From NCBI GenBank assembly GCA_027019845.1, contig JALUWE010000554.1, forward strand, positions 1 to 5,887: DNA of 5,887 bases, written 5' to 3'. Shown in pieces: positions 5,200 through 5,887 of this stretch. Position 1 is the stretch's first letter, and each line of letters starts with the position of its first letter. A program made the translations under genes and the position numbers. Source of the stretch: Anaerolineales bacterium. GTDB taxonomy: Bacteria > Chloroflexota > Anaerolineae > Anaerolineales > JABWBV01. The notes below the pieces were generated by a model. That model was not told the DNA's origin. It searched no databases and saw only the letters and a program-made list of their open reading frames with translations.

Positions 5200-5887
5200 A
5201 TGAAAACCGAACGGGTTTTCGTCTACGGAACGCTGCGGCCCCCGCAGCCCGGAACCGATCCGGACGACAGCCGCTACTACCCGCGCGTGGCGGCCTACGT
5301 CCAGAGCGTGGCCCCCGCCCGCCTGTCTGGGGCCGTGCTTTACGACCTGGGCGCCTACCCCGCGGCCCGTCCCGGCGAGGGCGTTATCCACGGCGAGCTG
5401 CTCACCATCGCACCGGCGGCCCTCCAGATCATGGACCAGATCGAAGGCCACCCGCGCTTCTTCTACCGCGAACAGGTCAGCGTCCAGAGCAAAGAACACA
5501 CCCTGACCGCCTGGATTTACTGGGCGCCCGAACCCCTGGTGGCCGGCCGCGGCCGCATCCCTGGCGGGGATTGGTTCCGCCGCTCAGAGACCCCGGCCCT
5601 GCCCCCGCAACCCGCGCCCGCTGCTCCCCCCGATCCGGTTCTACAAACCCTGGTGCAGCGCCTGGCAGCCGCGCCGCGGCTGTGGCTGGTCAGCGTGCGC
5701 CCCGATGGGCGGCCACGCGCCCGCGTCGTCCCGCACATCTGGCATCAGGGACGGGTGTACGCCCTCCAAACCCCCCTCTCGGCCCAGCTCGAAGACATCC
5801 TGCAAAACCCCGGCGTCAGCCTGATACACCCCGACCCCGCCCACCCCCTGACGCTCGATGGCTGGGCCACCCCGGCCCGCACCCCCT
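5200..5887 (+). CDS. Gamma-glutamylcyclotransferase-like / PNPOx-like FMN split-barrel fusion (partial, runs off right edge)
   Basis: The open frame gives 229 residues and is cut by the window end. Residues 1 to about 131 form a GGCT/AIG2-like domain: the motif VYGTLRP (8-14) that binds the gamma-glutamyl moiety, GAVLYDLGAYPA, and MDQIEGHPRFFYRE (78-91) with the expected catalytic acid Glu82, ending in GGDWFRR. Such enzymes release 5-oxoproline from gamma-glutamyl compounds. A Pro/Ala-rich linker (about 132-146) joins a second domain beginning LQTLVQRLAAAPRLWLVSVR. That domain, with PDGRPRARVVPHIWHQGRVY and LQTPLSAQLEDILQNPGVSL, is typical of the PNPOx-like FMN-binding split barrel, with reductase, oxidase or heme-degrading relatives. 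A fused protein might process a gamma-glutamyl substrate that is also a redox substrate, but this is speculation. The start is chosen from the YGTL position and the -10 element 6 nt upstream. Confidence 0.8.
   Translation, partial: MKTERVFVYGTLRPPQPGTDPDDSRYYPRVAAYVQSVAPARLSGAVLYDLGAYPAARPGEGVIHGELLTIAPAALQIMDQIEGHPRFFYREQVSVQSKEHTLTAWIYWAPEPLVAGRGRIPGGDWFRRSETPALPPQPAPAAPPDPVLQTLVQRLAAAPRLWLVSVRPDGRPRARVVPHIWHQGRVYALQTPLSAQLEDILQNPGVSLIHPDPAHPLTLDGWATPARTP

Noticed and set aside
4855..5203. Small Cys/Ser/Gln-rich plus-strand open frames across the repeat array
   Set aside because: Their composition simply reflects the 9-nt repeat read in three frames; there is no start-site support and they overlap the real minus-strand gene.

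Overview
The window is GC-rich and gene-dense. Protein family make-up, strongly C/G-ending codons and interspersed repeats of the TCATTGCGAG type suggest an uncultured or environmental Chloroflexota, perhaps Anaerolineae. This taxonomic guess is inference from resemblance and was not tested.

Layout: (1) At the left edge is the 5' part of a minus-strand gene for a secreted protein resembling the N-terminus of Chloroflexota VWA-domain proteins. (2) A 188-nt divergent intergenic region holds a REP/MITE-like palindromic element and two good sigma-70-type promoters facing opposite ways. (3) A plus-strand heparinase II/III-family gene follows. After a 94-nt gap comes (4) a plus-strand type I phosphodiesterase / alkaline phosphatase superfamily gene with a complete metal-ligand set. 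(5) Convergent to these, on the minus strand, is a two-gene operon. A 126-aa membrane protein with two predicted TM helices comes first, then mscL. The stop codon of the first gene overlaps the Shine-Dalgarno of mscL. (6) A 253-nt divergent intergenic region contains a degenerate tandem array that changes from 7-nt to 9-nt units, then half of a REP-like element. (7) At the right edge is the 5' part of a plus-strand gene that fuses a gamma-glutamylcyclotransferase-like domain to a PNPOx-like FMN split-barrel domain.

The genes do not form an obvious single pathway. MscL and its small membrane partner are probably co-translated and may act together at the envelope under osmotic stress. The heparinase-like and phosphodiesterase genes may be co-expressed, but no shared substrate can be read from sequence.

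The least ordinary signal is repetitive rather than genic. Degenerate heptanucleotide arrays occur at several places. Two lie inside the heparinase-like coding sequence and stay in frame, and one abuts the start codon of the small membrane protein gene. Together with pieces of other interspersed motifs, they look like an active or recent short-repeat invasion that the coding sequence has tolerated. Two genes, at 316 minus and 5200 plus, have a -10 element 6 nt from the ATG, which predicts leaderless mRNAs.
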